A stretch of 39,658 nt of DNA from Lachnospiraceae bacterium (lineage in GTDB: Bacteria > Bacillota > Clostridia > Lachnospirales > Lachnospiraceae). Location of the stretch: NCBI GenBank assembly GCA_910574865.1, contig CAJTDN010000026.1:1-39658 (forward strand). Direction: 5' to 3'. The translations under genes and the position numbers were made by a program. Below the pieces are notes generated by a model. That model did not search any database, was not told the origin of the DNA, and was given only the letters and a program-made list of their open reading frames with translations. Shown here piece by piece: positions 8,519-15,756 of this stretch (position 1 is the first letter of the stretch; every line of letters begins with the position of its first letter).

Positions 8519-9211
8519 TTACTCCCCTGCCCATTTATATCCAAACCCGATTTCTGTCAGAAGCTTTGTGGGGACATTGGGGTCATCTTCGATTTTCCTC
8601 CGCAGCCTGCGGATATAAACAGAAAGGGTATTGTCATCCACATAACTGCCGTTCCCATCCCAAAGGCGGTCTAAGATCAGTTCCCTTGGCAGGATGCGGC
8701 CCGGATTCTTTAAAAACAGGCAGAGCAGCTTATATTCCACCAATGTCAGGGGAATCTCCGTTTCCCCTTTCCAACAAATCCTCTCAGACAGGTCAATTTT
8801 AATCCCATTGGATTCCAAAATCATATCACTCTTATAAAATTGCTGCCCAGAACGGCGCAGCAATGCGTTGATCCTTGAAAGAACCTCTCCCAATTTAAAA
8901 GGCTTGGTAATGTAGTCATCCCCACCCATGTCCAAACCTTTTACAATGCTGGTCTCTTCATCCGAAGCTGTCAGGAATATGATTGGAACAGCAGAGGTCT
9001 TTCTTACTTCCTTACAGATATCAAAGCCTGTCCCGTCTGGCAGCGTAACATCCAGCAGCAAAAGGTCATACCGGCCTGCCTGGAAGAATTGATATGCTTC
9101 CATTACAGTACGGGCATTATCTACCAGAAAGCCATTTTTCTCAAGTGTGTATTTCAGGCCTTCAATCAGGCTTAAATCATCTTCTACATATAATATCTTT
9201 TTTTCATTCAT
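8519..9211 (-). CDS. OmpR-family response regulator
   Basis: A 230-residue regulator with an N-terminal receiver domain (acidic pocket VEDD near residue 10, phospho-acceptor Asp in LLLLDVTLPDG, conserved Lys in TKPF) and a C-terminal winged helix ending with DDNTLSVYIRRLRRKIEDDP, typical of the OmpR/PhoB class. It is paired with the kinase at 7277-8512. The most likely target is the downstream ABC module and its own operon, although no direct-repeat binding site stands out here. Confidence 0.94.
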   Translation of the reverse strand: MNEKKILYVEDDLSLIEGLKYTLEKNGFLVDNARTVMEAYQFFQAGRYDLLLLDVTLPDGTGFDICKEVRKTSAVPIIFLTASDEETSIVKGLDMGGDDYITKPFKLGEVLSRINALLRRSGQQFYKSDMILESNGIKIDLSERICWKGETEIPLTLVEYKLLCLFLKNPGRILPRELILDRLWDGNGSYVDDNTLSVYIRRLRRKIEDDPNVPTKLLTEIGFGYKWAGE

Positions 9212-9221
9212 TTTTTATCCA

Positions 9222-9917
9222 TCACTCCGGATGCCTCCCACATATAAAAAGTAAAATTGCAATTTCCACAGCCAACAGAGCCAGCAGGACATACAGCAGT
9301 ACCGGCCATACGCAAGCGCCTCCCGCAAGCAGCAACAGTCCAAACCATGGCTCGCTTCCTAAAAACAGAATGGCAGACACTATGGCAACGGTCCAGATGC
9401 CGCCCGCATACCAATATTTTCTCAGGGAATAGACCGGCTCGTCCAGAAGAAGCAGTCTGGGTTTCAATGCAAAAGCCGTGATCAGAAACGCTTTTTTCCG
9501 GTTCCCGGTTGACAGCTCCCGTAACAGGGTATCTGTATACTCTTCAAAATGGAAACCATGTACTAACTCCGATACATCCGGCACACCCTTCCCATAGGCG
9601 GCACATACATAGGCCAGGTATTCCCGGAAAGTAAAATACGAAAAAGAATTATCCTCGGCGAACACCGTATAGCGGCAGAGCTTAAAATCCTGCTTCCGAA
9701 AATCCACGGGAGCGCCACAAAAGCAGATACCCTCTGAACGAAAGGTCGCAAGCAGACCGGAAATCACCTTCAGAAATGTGGTTTTCCCGGCTCCGTTCAG
9801 CCCGATCAGACCTGCCACTTCATGCTCCGCCAGCGAAAAAGAAAACCCCGAAAGTATCATTTTCTCTTCACTGTACCACGCACTCAGGTTCCCCACAGTC
9901 AGGAGTGTTTCTCCCAT
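9222..9917 (-). CDS. Truncated ABC ATPase fused to a membrane tail
   Basis: The first two thirds are an ABC ATPase with Walker A GLNGAGKTT, a variant signature LSTGNRKKA and Walker B PRLLLLDEP. Directly after the Walker B the sequence changes (from about position 9422 to 9222) to a 66-residue stretch with two or three hydrophobic segments starting RKYWYAGG. The D-loop and the switch histidine are missing, so ATP hydrolysis is probably lost. This looks like an internal deletion that joined the ATPase to the C-terminus of a following permease. Start at 9917 chosen by the GGGGGAAGG site. The upstream neighbour is also truncated. Confidence 0.75.
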   Translation of the reverse strand: MGETLLTVGNLSAWYSEEKMILSGFSFSLAEHEVAGLIGLNGAGKTTFLKVISGLLATFRSEGICFCGAPVDFRKQDFKLCRYTVFAEDNSFSYFTFREYLAYVCAAYGKGVPDVSELVHGFHFEEYTDTLLRELSTGNRKKAFLITAFALKPRLLLLDEPVYSLRKYWYAGGIWTVAIVSAILFLGSEPWFGLLLLAGGACVWPVLLYVLLALLAVEIAILLFICGRHPE

Positions 9918-9918
9918 C

Positions 9919-10095
9919 TTACCTTCCCCCTTTGCCGTCCTTCTCTTTTTTCCATGCCGCATATGCGGAGTACAGGAATACACCTGCCAATACCAGATAA
10001 AGCCCCATCATTTGGAAACTTCCTGATACCCCGCATACAATGGCTGCCATCAGCCAGATTAGGCCCAGACTTCCGCGAATATAATCTTCCAACAG
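9919..10095 (-). pseudogene. Membrane protein, 5'-truncated by element copy 2
   Basis: The remaining 58 codons encode LLEDYIRGSLGLIWLMAAIV, a second hydrophobic stretch and a basic tail AWKKEKDGKGGR, meaning two membrane segments. The reading frame enters the insertion element at 10096 and has no natural start. The stop is two bases from the start of the ATPase gene, so it was the preceding member of that ABC operon. The family is not recognised. Confidence 0.65.
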
Positions 10096-10097
10096 TA

Positions 10098-10372
10098 GCG
10101 TCGGTGTACGGAGGGCAACACGCCTCAACCCATGTGATTTCAAGGGTTTTCAGCGTCATCTTCAATCGGCGTACGTCCTTGTACGCCTCATTCATCTTCC
10201 TTGAAAACCCTTGAAATCCCTATGGGTGAGGTCGCAGAGTCGTGAAGAGGCATATTTCCCCCCTTTCAAGGCACTTGAGCGACGCGTACAAGGACGTACG
10301 CGGAGTGAAAGTAACGACGAAAGGGGGGAAATATGCCCTTCATCGACCGTGTTGCCTTCTGTACACCGACGC
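10098..10372 (+). mobile_element. 275-bp palindromic element, copy 2
   Basis: Full 275-bp copy in the same orientation as copy 1. Both long stems are perfect here: the 17-bp stem and the 19-bp stem GGCATATTTCCCCCCTTTC with its complement. The left flank is TA (10096-10097) but the right flank is TT (10373-10374), so this copy lacks a matching target duplication. Genes on both sides are cut at the element edge and are unrelated, suggesting that this copy marks a deletion or recombination junction. Confidence 0.85.
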
Positions 10373-10600
10373 TTGCATATAATGTGAAATATCATTCAAA
10401 TCATGGAGGCCAATCAAAATGTCAATAATTGGTTTTGCATAAATGGAATGAATCGCAGTGCTTCCCACATGCTGGATGTCAACAGCGGCATTTCCGAAAA
10501 GTTGCTTCAATTCCAAAATTACATTTTCGGCATTTTTATCCCATTCCTCCTGATGGGATAAAAGCTCTACGCTTCCTCTTTTTAATCCTAATCGGACCAT
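10373..10600 (-). pseudogene. GrpB-family protein, truncated by element copy 2
   Basis: From the ATG at 10600 the frame encodes MVRLGLKRGSVELLSHQEEW, then IQHVGSTAI and KPIIDILIG, the N-terminal signature of GrpB/UPF0157 nucleotidyltransferase-like proteins (HVGST....KPIID). About 76 residues remain of a usual 170-180. The frame then runs into the element and ends after ten foreign residues. It starts 14 bp after the acetyltransferase pseudogene, so both were once one operon. Confidence 0.8.
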
Positions 10601-10613
10601 TTTTCATATCCCC

Positions 10614-11046
10614 TTATCCGCTAAAATTTTATCAAATTTCTTTTCCGACAGGATTTCATGGGTCACGAGCTGCCCGTCATAGAAAAGGGAAAATGTCGTA
10701 AAGGGCATTGGTTTGTGTAATACAGCACAAATCCCTCCGGCATATCTTCATGCCTGCCCACGCTGTCCCGGAAGCGGGGAAGATGTGCGCCCTCCTCAAA
10801 GGGCAGGTACATCAGCTCAAAATAAGGCTCTGCCGTATCCGCTGTCTGAAAGCCCTTATAGCCCATATATTTCGGGTCAGAGAGGAATCCCATCTTTTTC
10901 CTGGAGGATAGGATCACAAGCCCCTCGTCCAGCCTGTCTTTCAGCCAGTTCTTTTTGGACATGACCTGAATATCCTTGTTACCCGAGATTGCACAGCAGA
11001 TGTGCTCCTAATCAATATTTTCGTGTGTCAGTTTTACAAGTTCCAT
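10614..11046 (-). pseudogene. GNAT acetyltransferase with YoaP domain, degraded
   Basis: The parts of a GNAT plus YoaP protein can be pieced together: MELVKLTHENID, a TAG at 11008-11010, then EHICCAISGNKDIQV, a jump from DEGLV to ILSSRKKMGF (the GNAT core is missing), GFVLYYTNQC of the YoaP domain, and after a frame change TTFSLFYDGQLVTHEILSEK up to a stop at 10614. Lesions are therefore one nonsense codon, one large internal deletion and one deletion with frameshift. The start at 11046 has a good GGAGG site. The gene cannot make a working enzyme. Confidence 0.75.
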
Positions 11047-11098
11047 ATTCTATTGCCTCCGTATCCTTCGATCTGCATTTCGGTATAAAATGCAAAAT

Positions 11099-11617
11099 TT
11101 AGCCTAACCACCCCTGATAAAATGCAGCCGCCCCAAAAATTGCGCCTACAACCATCGCCGTTAATGTTACAACAATTATGACAGGATGCTCTCATACATT
11201 GACAATATTGAATAGTACACATAACAAAAAGAAAACGAAGTCTGTATTTTTCATCTGCGAGCCGGTTAAAGAAAAACTGCTGATATAGATTTCCAAATGT
11301 GCGGGATTGCCTTGCAGGGCTAAAACCACCAATTCCAATCCAAAAGAAACAGCAAAGCACACGCTTCCCAATAACAATCCTTTCAAAAGACCGCTTACAA
11401 AGCCGTTTTTTTGAAATCCGATATCACCCCATGCAAGATTTATCTTTTTCAATACCAACGCCAATAAGATAATCCCAACAACTTTATGAAGCATATTTTC
11501 TCCAATAGCTGTTTTGTCTGTTTCAATCAGAAAGTATTCCACAAACCTTACAGACAAACAAAGCATGAAGATTATCATGCATAAATTAGTTGGTTTGCAT
11601 TTTATGTTTCTTTCCAT
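11099..11617 (-). pseudogene. CPBP-family membrane protein, truncated
   Basis: A hydrophobic protein with several helices, ending FFLLCVLFNIVNV and then a TGA at 11192-11194. In CPBP/Abi intramembrane proteases the catalytic EExxxR motif would follow at this point, and it is absent. The same frame continues after the TGA for 30 codons with another hydrophobic stretch (VGAIFGAAAFYQGWLG) that I do not recognise as CPBP. The start MERNIKCK at 11617 is preferred over 11641 because of the GGACGG site. Likely a decayed relative of the next gene. Confidence 0.55.
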
Positions 11618-11677
11618 ATATAGCCGTCCAATCAGCACCATTTTTTCATATGCGGCTTCCTGATAAACAGGAAGTTA

Positions 11678-12424
11678 TCAAGTGAAAAGTTTTTTGTCTG
11701 ATTTTTTATACAATTGAGTACCAACAAAAATTATGGTCGCTAATACAATAATGTTATATTGTATTGGCGCTATATAACAGATATTAAAAACTGCGTGCAT
11801 AATGGCAATCAGCAATATATTTCTGCATTGATAATAGGTTATTCCCAAAACGACGGAAACAAGTAATGTCCATATACAAAGACAAACAATTTGTTCCATG
11901 CCTAATGAATTTCTGATAATCCACATTGGTAAATGCCACACTGCCCAAACGGCACCAACAAAAAGAACATTTTTGATTTTCTTAAAAGGAAGTCGTTCCA
12001 GCAGAAATCCTCTCCATGCTATTTCTTCAACAAACGCTGTTATCAGCAGGTATATACAGCTTGTTAACAGGGATATTACTGTCGAATATGTATTTTTAAA
12101 TACGTCGGTTTTCACTATGAACGAATAGCAATAAGAATCAAATATACCTGCAGCCATACATGTAACCCCTGTTAAAATATATTTGATTGTTATTTTTCCT
12201 GAAAACATTCGCGTAAAGTATACCTTGATGTCCTTCTCGCAAATCAGCAGAAAAATAGCAGCCATAGTGGGAATACACACATATAAGTATTTTAAGTACA
12301 ATAATCCATTGGGAATGATAATTCCGTTCTGTTCCAGCAATGTAGGTACATAGCATATAAACGATAAAACATATACGGCAGAAACCCATAATGTGAGTTT
12401 TAACTTATTTGTGTATCCCGCCAT
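11678..12424 (-). CDS. CPBP family intramembrane metalloprotease
   Basis: A 248-residue polytopic membrane protein with all three CPBP (CAAX protease and bacteriocin-processing, Abi) motifs: EEIAWRGFLLERL, the FxxxH pair in WAVWHLPMWI, and HAVFN after a hydrophobic segment. These residues bind the metal and form the active site in the membrane. Bacterial members mature peptides or give self-immunity to bacteriocins; no dedicated peptide gene is visible here. The ATG at 12424 follows an AGGGGA site; the GTG just before is less likely. Confidence 0.88.
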   Translation of the reverse strand: MAGYTNKLKLTLWVSAVYVLSFICYVPTLLEQNGIIIPNGLLYLKYLYVCIPTMAAIFLLICEKDIKVYFTRMFSGKITIKYILTGVTCMAAGIFDSYCYSFIVKTDVFKNTYSTVISLLTSCIYLLITAFVEEIAWRGFLLERLPFKKIKNVLFVGAVWAVWHLPMWIIRNSLGMEQIVCLCIWTLLVSVVLGITYYQCRNILLIAIMHAVFNICYIAPIQYNIIVLATIIFVGTQLYKKSDKKLFT

Positions 12425-12473
12425 CACAATTTCCCCTTTCAGTGCGAAAATCTTACAGAAATCTTTCCAGTCA

Positions 12474-12722
12474 TCAAGCCTTCCCGTTTATATCTTCGTC
12501 CTCAGTCTTTAAATCACTGACTGTTTTATTTGCTTTCACATTATCCCATGCTCTTTTTTCTTTTATCTTCTTATAGGCTTCCACCATTCCATTTTTAACC
12601 GCCCATTTGACCACAAAATATAAAGCAATCAAAACAACAATGGCCGTTCCCGCGCTGATACCAAGCTCCTGCCAGAACTCGACGAATACTTCGCTCATCC
12701 CTAATTTTTCCCATAAATCCAC
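12474..12722 (-). CDS. Small single-pass membrane protein (DUF6019-like)
   Basis: An 82-residue protein with one hydrophobic helix (about 24-42, TAIVVLIALYFVVKWAV), a short N-terminal segment and a charged C-terminal tail with AYKKIKEKRAWDN. I recognise the pattern as the small DUF6019 type found in Firmicutes; the function is unknown. The start is GTG at 12722, supported by GGAGGAG at proper distance. It follows the 68-residue gene at 12984 by 55 bp and is likely co-transcribed with it. Confidence 0.7.
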   Translation of the reverse strand: MDLWEKLGMSEVFVEFWQELGISAGTAIVVLIALYFVVKWAVKNGMVEAYKKIKEKRAWDNVKANKTVSDLKTEDEDINGKA

Positions 12723-12777
12723 CTTGCGCTCCTCCTATTATTCCTTATTCTTATGTTCCTTAAAAATGTGGAAATTG

Positions 12778-12984
12778 TCAGTCAACCTTATGAAAACTCA
12801 CTGTCTGCTCTTTCATGGATATTTTCCCGACCTGATAACCATAGTCCGTCAATTCCTTTTTGTATTTCAGAAAAGAGTGGTCAATCGGTATACCCGCAAT
12901 CTCCTGAATCTCTTCAAAGGTCAAATGGAATGATTCCTTTCCGCTTTTCTGCACATATTCCCATAATGTGTTATATTTACTCAT
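12778..12984 (-). CDS. Small conserved protein (DUF7662-like)
   Basis: A 68-residue soluble protein, MSKYNTLWEYVQ...FEEIQEIAGIPIDHSFLKYK, a pattern common in Clostridia and Bacilli (W.Y......L.F.EI..I.G...D.SFL). The fold suggests a small winged or helix-turn-helix-like domain; the role is unknown. The ATG at 12984 is chosen because of the AGAGGAG site eight bases upstream; an in-frame ATG at 13005 lacks one. Confidence 0.7.
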   Translation of the reverse strand: MSKYNTLWEYVQKSGKESFHLTFEEIQEIAGIPIDHSFLKYKKELTDYGYQVGKISMKEQTVSFHKVD

Positions 12985-13185
12985 TACCGTTCTCCTCTCT
13001 GTCATTCCTTTTTTCCTTCCTCGTCATTATATCGTCAGCGATAAACTTTTGCCGTTGCCACAGACTGACATTTTATTATAGCCTGCAAAAAATATCAAAA
13101 CAATTTCATTGCTGTGAAATGTTTATCTGTTGTCGCGAAATGCTGTATAAAATCTGATCTATCACTCAGAATATTTTACCCTTGC

Positions 13186-13231
13186 GCCCGCATCTGCTCA
13201 ACCAGGGATTGCTTTTTCTGCCTGCGCGCCA
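13186..13231 (-). pseudogene. Displaced 3' end of the FtsX gene
   Basis: The minus strand reads ARRQKKQSLVEQMRAQG and a TAA at 13186-13188, the basic tail expected at the end of an FtsX-like permease (compare TRRLSLVERIKATD of the paralogue at 15757). It is separated from the body of the gene at 13398 by the hairpin element. The original protein would have ended here. Confidence 0.65.
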
Positions 13232-13234
13232 TCC

Positions 13235-13398
13235 AACCAGTTACAATTCAGCCCCGCGCCAGCGCGGAGCCGAATTGTAACTGGCATCACCCGCATTTTT
13301 AGTTTGCCTACGGCAAAGCGGGTGATACATCGGCCAGATTTACGTGCATCCTCCGTGCCAATCAGCGTGGTGATTGGCACGGGGCCAAACTGTAACCC
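13235..13398 (-). mobile_element. Hairpin-rich insertion in the FtsX gene
   Basis: About 164 bp made of three consecutive stems: 13237-13284 (CCAGTTACAATTC and complement), 13286-13326 (ATCACCCGC and complement, with inner TTTGCC/GGCAAA) and 13353-13382 (CCGTGCCAATCA and complement). The outer ends are themselves imperfect inverted repeats, GTTACAATTCAGCCCC and GTTACAGTTTGGCCCC. It splits the permease codons, so it is an insertion and not ordinary intergenic DNA. No gene is inside. Exact borders and target duplication are uncertain. Confidence 0.65.
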
Positions 13399-15712
13399 AG
13401 ACAGACAGGACTACCTCCATGCCAAACAGCACAAGGAGGAACAGCCCCATTTGCAGGAACGGGAACTGGTATGGGACAACTGCGCCGGCAAAGGATTTCT
13501 TACTGACTTCCGCACAGACTGCCATGGAAATCGGCAGCCCCAGGATCAAGACGGCAAGCGCCGCAATAAGCGCATGGCACATCCCCTCGGTGACACTCAT
13601 TAAGCGCAGCTGCTTCCCGGTCAGGCCAACCGAGCGCAGGATACTGTTCTCCCGTTTCCGGGAAATCTGGTTGGAAAGCGTCGTATTAATCAGATTGACA
13701 ACGCCAAACAGGAAGATCAGCCAGGAAAGAGCCTGCAGGCTGCCAAAAATAATACTGCTCTGCATTTTCTCGTATTCGATATGTGTGGCTATGGTATCCA
13801 TTCCAAGATTGCTGCGGCCGGATACAATCTCCCGCAGACTGCTTTCCACGGATTCTGCTTTTTTCGGGTCGCTGACAATGCTCCATGAGTAGTCAAAACT
13901 TTTGATTTCAGGATGTATCTCACGAAACAACTCCTCCGGTGCAAACAAGCCCGCCGAATCCATGGCAAGCGTACCATGTCCGTTTGCCGTCTTCGACGCG
14001 TCGAACAGTCCGGATATGGTAACTGTCACGGTTTCCTGGCCCAGGACCAGCTCCATGGCGGACCCGACATCCATATCGGCATGGTGCTTCTGATAACCCG
14101 TACTCAGAAGGACGCCGTGGGTATCCGCCGGCATGGCGCCGGATACCAGTGCAGCTTCCACATCCATGCGGTTTGCGTCCGTCAGCATGTCACACATACC
14201 AGCCCCGGTGCTTTCGGAAGTTCTAAATTTGCCGTGCAGAGACCGGCGGGTGACCAGCACATCCGCCACCCCGTCCACAGAAAGGATCTCTTGTCTTAAG
14301 TTTTCATCCAGCGGATTGCCTGCAGCCATAATCTCTTCCTCCGGCTGCTCTGAAGACAGATAAATCTTATAATCCCCGTCCGGGAAATACAGCCTTGCAG
14401 CCTGCTCCGGCGAGCGTGTCAGAACCACGGAAGATACCACCAGAAGAAGGATCCCGCCCAGACTTAGGGACACTGCAATACTCACTGACTTTTTACGGTC
14501 GCGTCCAAAATTTGCAAATCCCATGGATACGGGGCTTAGTTTCCGGTGTTTCTTTCTGTTGTGTACCTTTTCCTGACCTACGGAAAAACGCATTGCCTCC
14601 AACGGCGAAATATTGGCAGCTATTTTGACCGGTCTGTGAACGGAAGACGCCACCATGACCCAGCAGACCACCATGGTCAGAAGTACAGCCGCCCCATAAT
14701 AACCCCCATGGAAACCTTTTGGAAACAGGAGCAGGCCAACGCCCACCCCTAACAGGATACCAAGCAGAATCCCAATGCCGCCCAGCCTCCGACTCTCCTT
14801 TTTCACGACGCGCCGGATCTGTTTCGGTGTTGCGCCAATGGTGCGGAGCTGTCCATAGCTTTGTATTTTGTCGTTCACAGAAATACGGAAAATACTCTGG
14901 ATGACTACATATCCGCCGGCAAGCACAAAAGCAGCTATGCCGAAGATCGTTGCAAAGTCAATGAACCTGGAATTAGAAGCAAAATAATTGCTGTTCATCC
15001 CTACATGCACAGAGCCAAACTGTGCGGCAATCTCCCGGCAGCGGGCAGCCATGGTCTCCTGGTCAAGCTGCCTGTCATTTTTGAAATGCACATAGGCACG
15101 ATACCCGTCAGAGTCAAATCCGGCCCACTGCGTCAATGCCGCTTTGGAAACGGCAATGGCGCATATATTCGCTTCCTTTTCTCCCACATTAGACAGGATT
15201 CCGGTCACGGTATAGTCACCATGAAAGCTCTCGGTATCCAACCGGACCGTCTCACCGATTTTGGCCCCCCAACCGTAAGCGGAGAGAAAATATTCGCTGA
15301 CAGCGACTTCATTCGCCCGTGTCGGGAGTTCTCCTTTTACCAGCTCCATCTGGCTGCGGGAAATATACATCATGTCGCTGTCGCAGTATACATAGGAGGC
15401 GTTGTATCCCTTTTCGGAATGCTCCTGCCCCAGCAGATAGTATTCGCCCACCCGTGCAAATTCCGGCAGTTTTTTCAAAGCTGCAACCCCGGAGGCATCC
15501 ATACCGCTGAAAATCGCTTCATAAGTATCATCCACTTGGTTACGCTGAATCTGTGCAATGGAGACGGATATGACCGCTGACAAGCAAACCAGGAATGCCG
15601 CCAGGGCGACGGCGACCACCACCATCAGGTTCCGGCGTTTCTCGCTGGCAAGGCTGCGCTCCGCCAGTTTCTTCACAATGGCGCCGGTGTCATTTTCAAA
15701 AGGCCATGTCAT
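13340..15712 (-). CDS. FtsX-like ABC permease with altered C-terminus
   Basis: A permease of about 790 residues starting MTWPFENDTGAIVKKLAERS, with an N-terminal helix, a central three-helix block and a C-terminal FtsX core (LSNQISRKRENSILRSVGLT). The start at 15712 is set by AAAGGAGGG. The true sequence ends near position 13398 at VVLSVWVT; the last residues come from the hairpin element, and the native tail lies at 13186-13231. All membrane segments but perhaps the very end remain. It is the partner of the similar permease at 15757-18150, 44 bp upstream, probably as a heterodimer. Confidence 0.82.
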   Translation of the reverse strand: MTWPFENDTGAIVKKLAERSLASEKRRNLMVVVAVALAAFLVCLSAVISVSIAQIQRNQVDDTYEAIFSGMDASGVAALKKLPEFARVGEYYLLGQEHSEKGYNASYVYCDSDMMYISRSQMELVKGELPTRANEVAVSEYFLSAYGWGAKIGETVRLDTESFHGDYTVTGILSNVGEKEANICAIAVSKAALTQWAGFDSDGYRAYVHFKNDRQLDQETMAARCREIAAQFGSVHVGMNSNYFASNSRFIDFATIFGIAAFVLAGGYVVIQSIFRISVNDKIQSYGQLRTIGATPKQIRRVVKKESRRLGGIGILLGILLGVGVGLLLFPKGFHGGYYGAAVLLTMVVCWVMVASSVHRPVKIAANISPLEAMRFSVGQEKVHNRKKHRKLSPVSMGFANFGRDRKKSVSIAVSLSLGGILLLVVSSVVLTRSPEQAARLYFPDGDYKIYLSSEQPEEEIMAAGNPLDENLRQEILSVDGVADVLVTRRSLHGKFRTSESTGAGMCDMLTDANRMDVEAALVSGAMPADTHGVLLSTGYQKHHADMDVGSAMELVLGQETVTVTISGLFDASKTANGHGTLAMDSAGLFAPEELFREIHPEIKSFDYSWSIVSDPKKAESVESSLREIVSGRSNLGMDTIATHIEYEKMQSSIIFGSLQALSWLIFLFGVVNLINTTLSNQISRKRENSILRSVGLTGKQLRLMSVTEGMCHALIAALAVLILGLPISMAVCAEVSKKSFAGAVVPYQFPFLQMGLFLLVLFGMEVVLSVWVTVWPRANHHADWHGGCT

Positions 15713-15756
15713 GTTTGTTTCCCTCCTTTGGTTCAATATCGCCACTTCGAGCGAAG

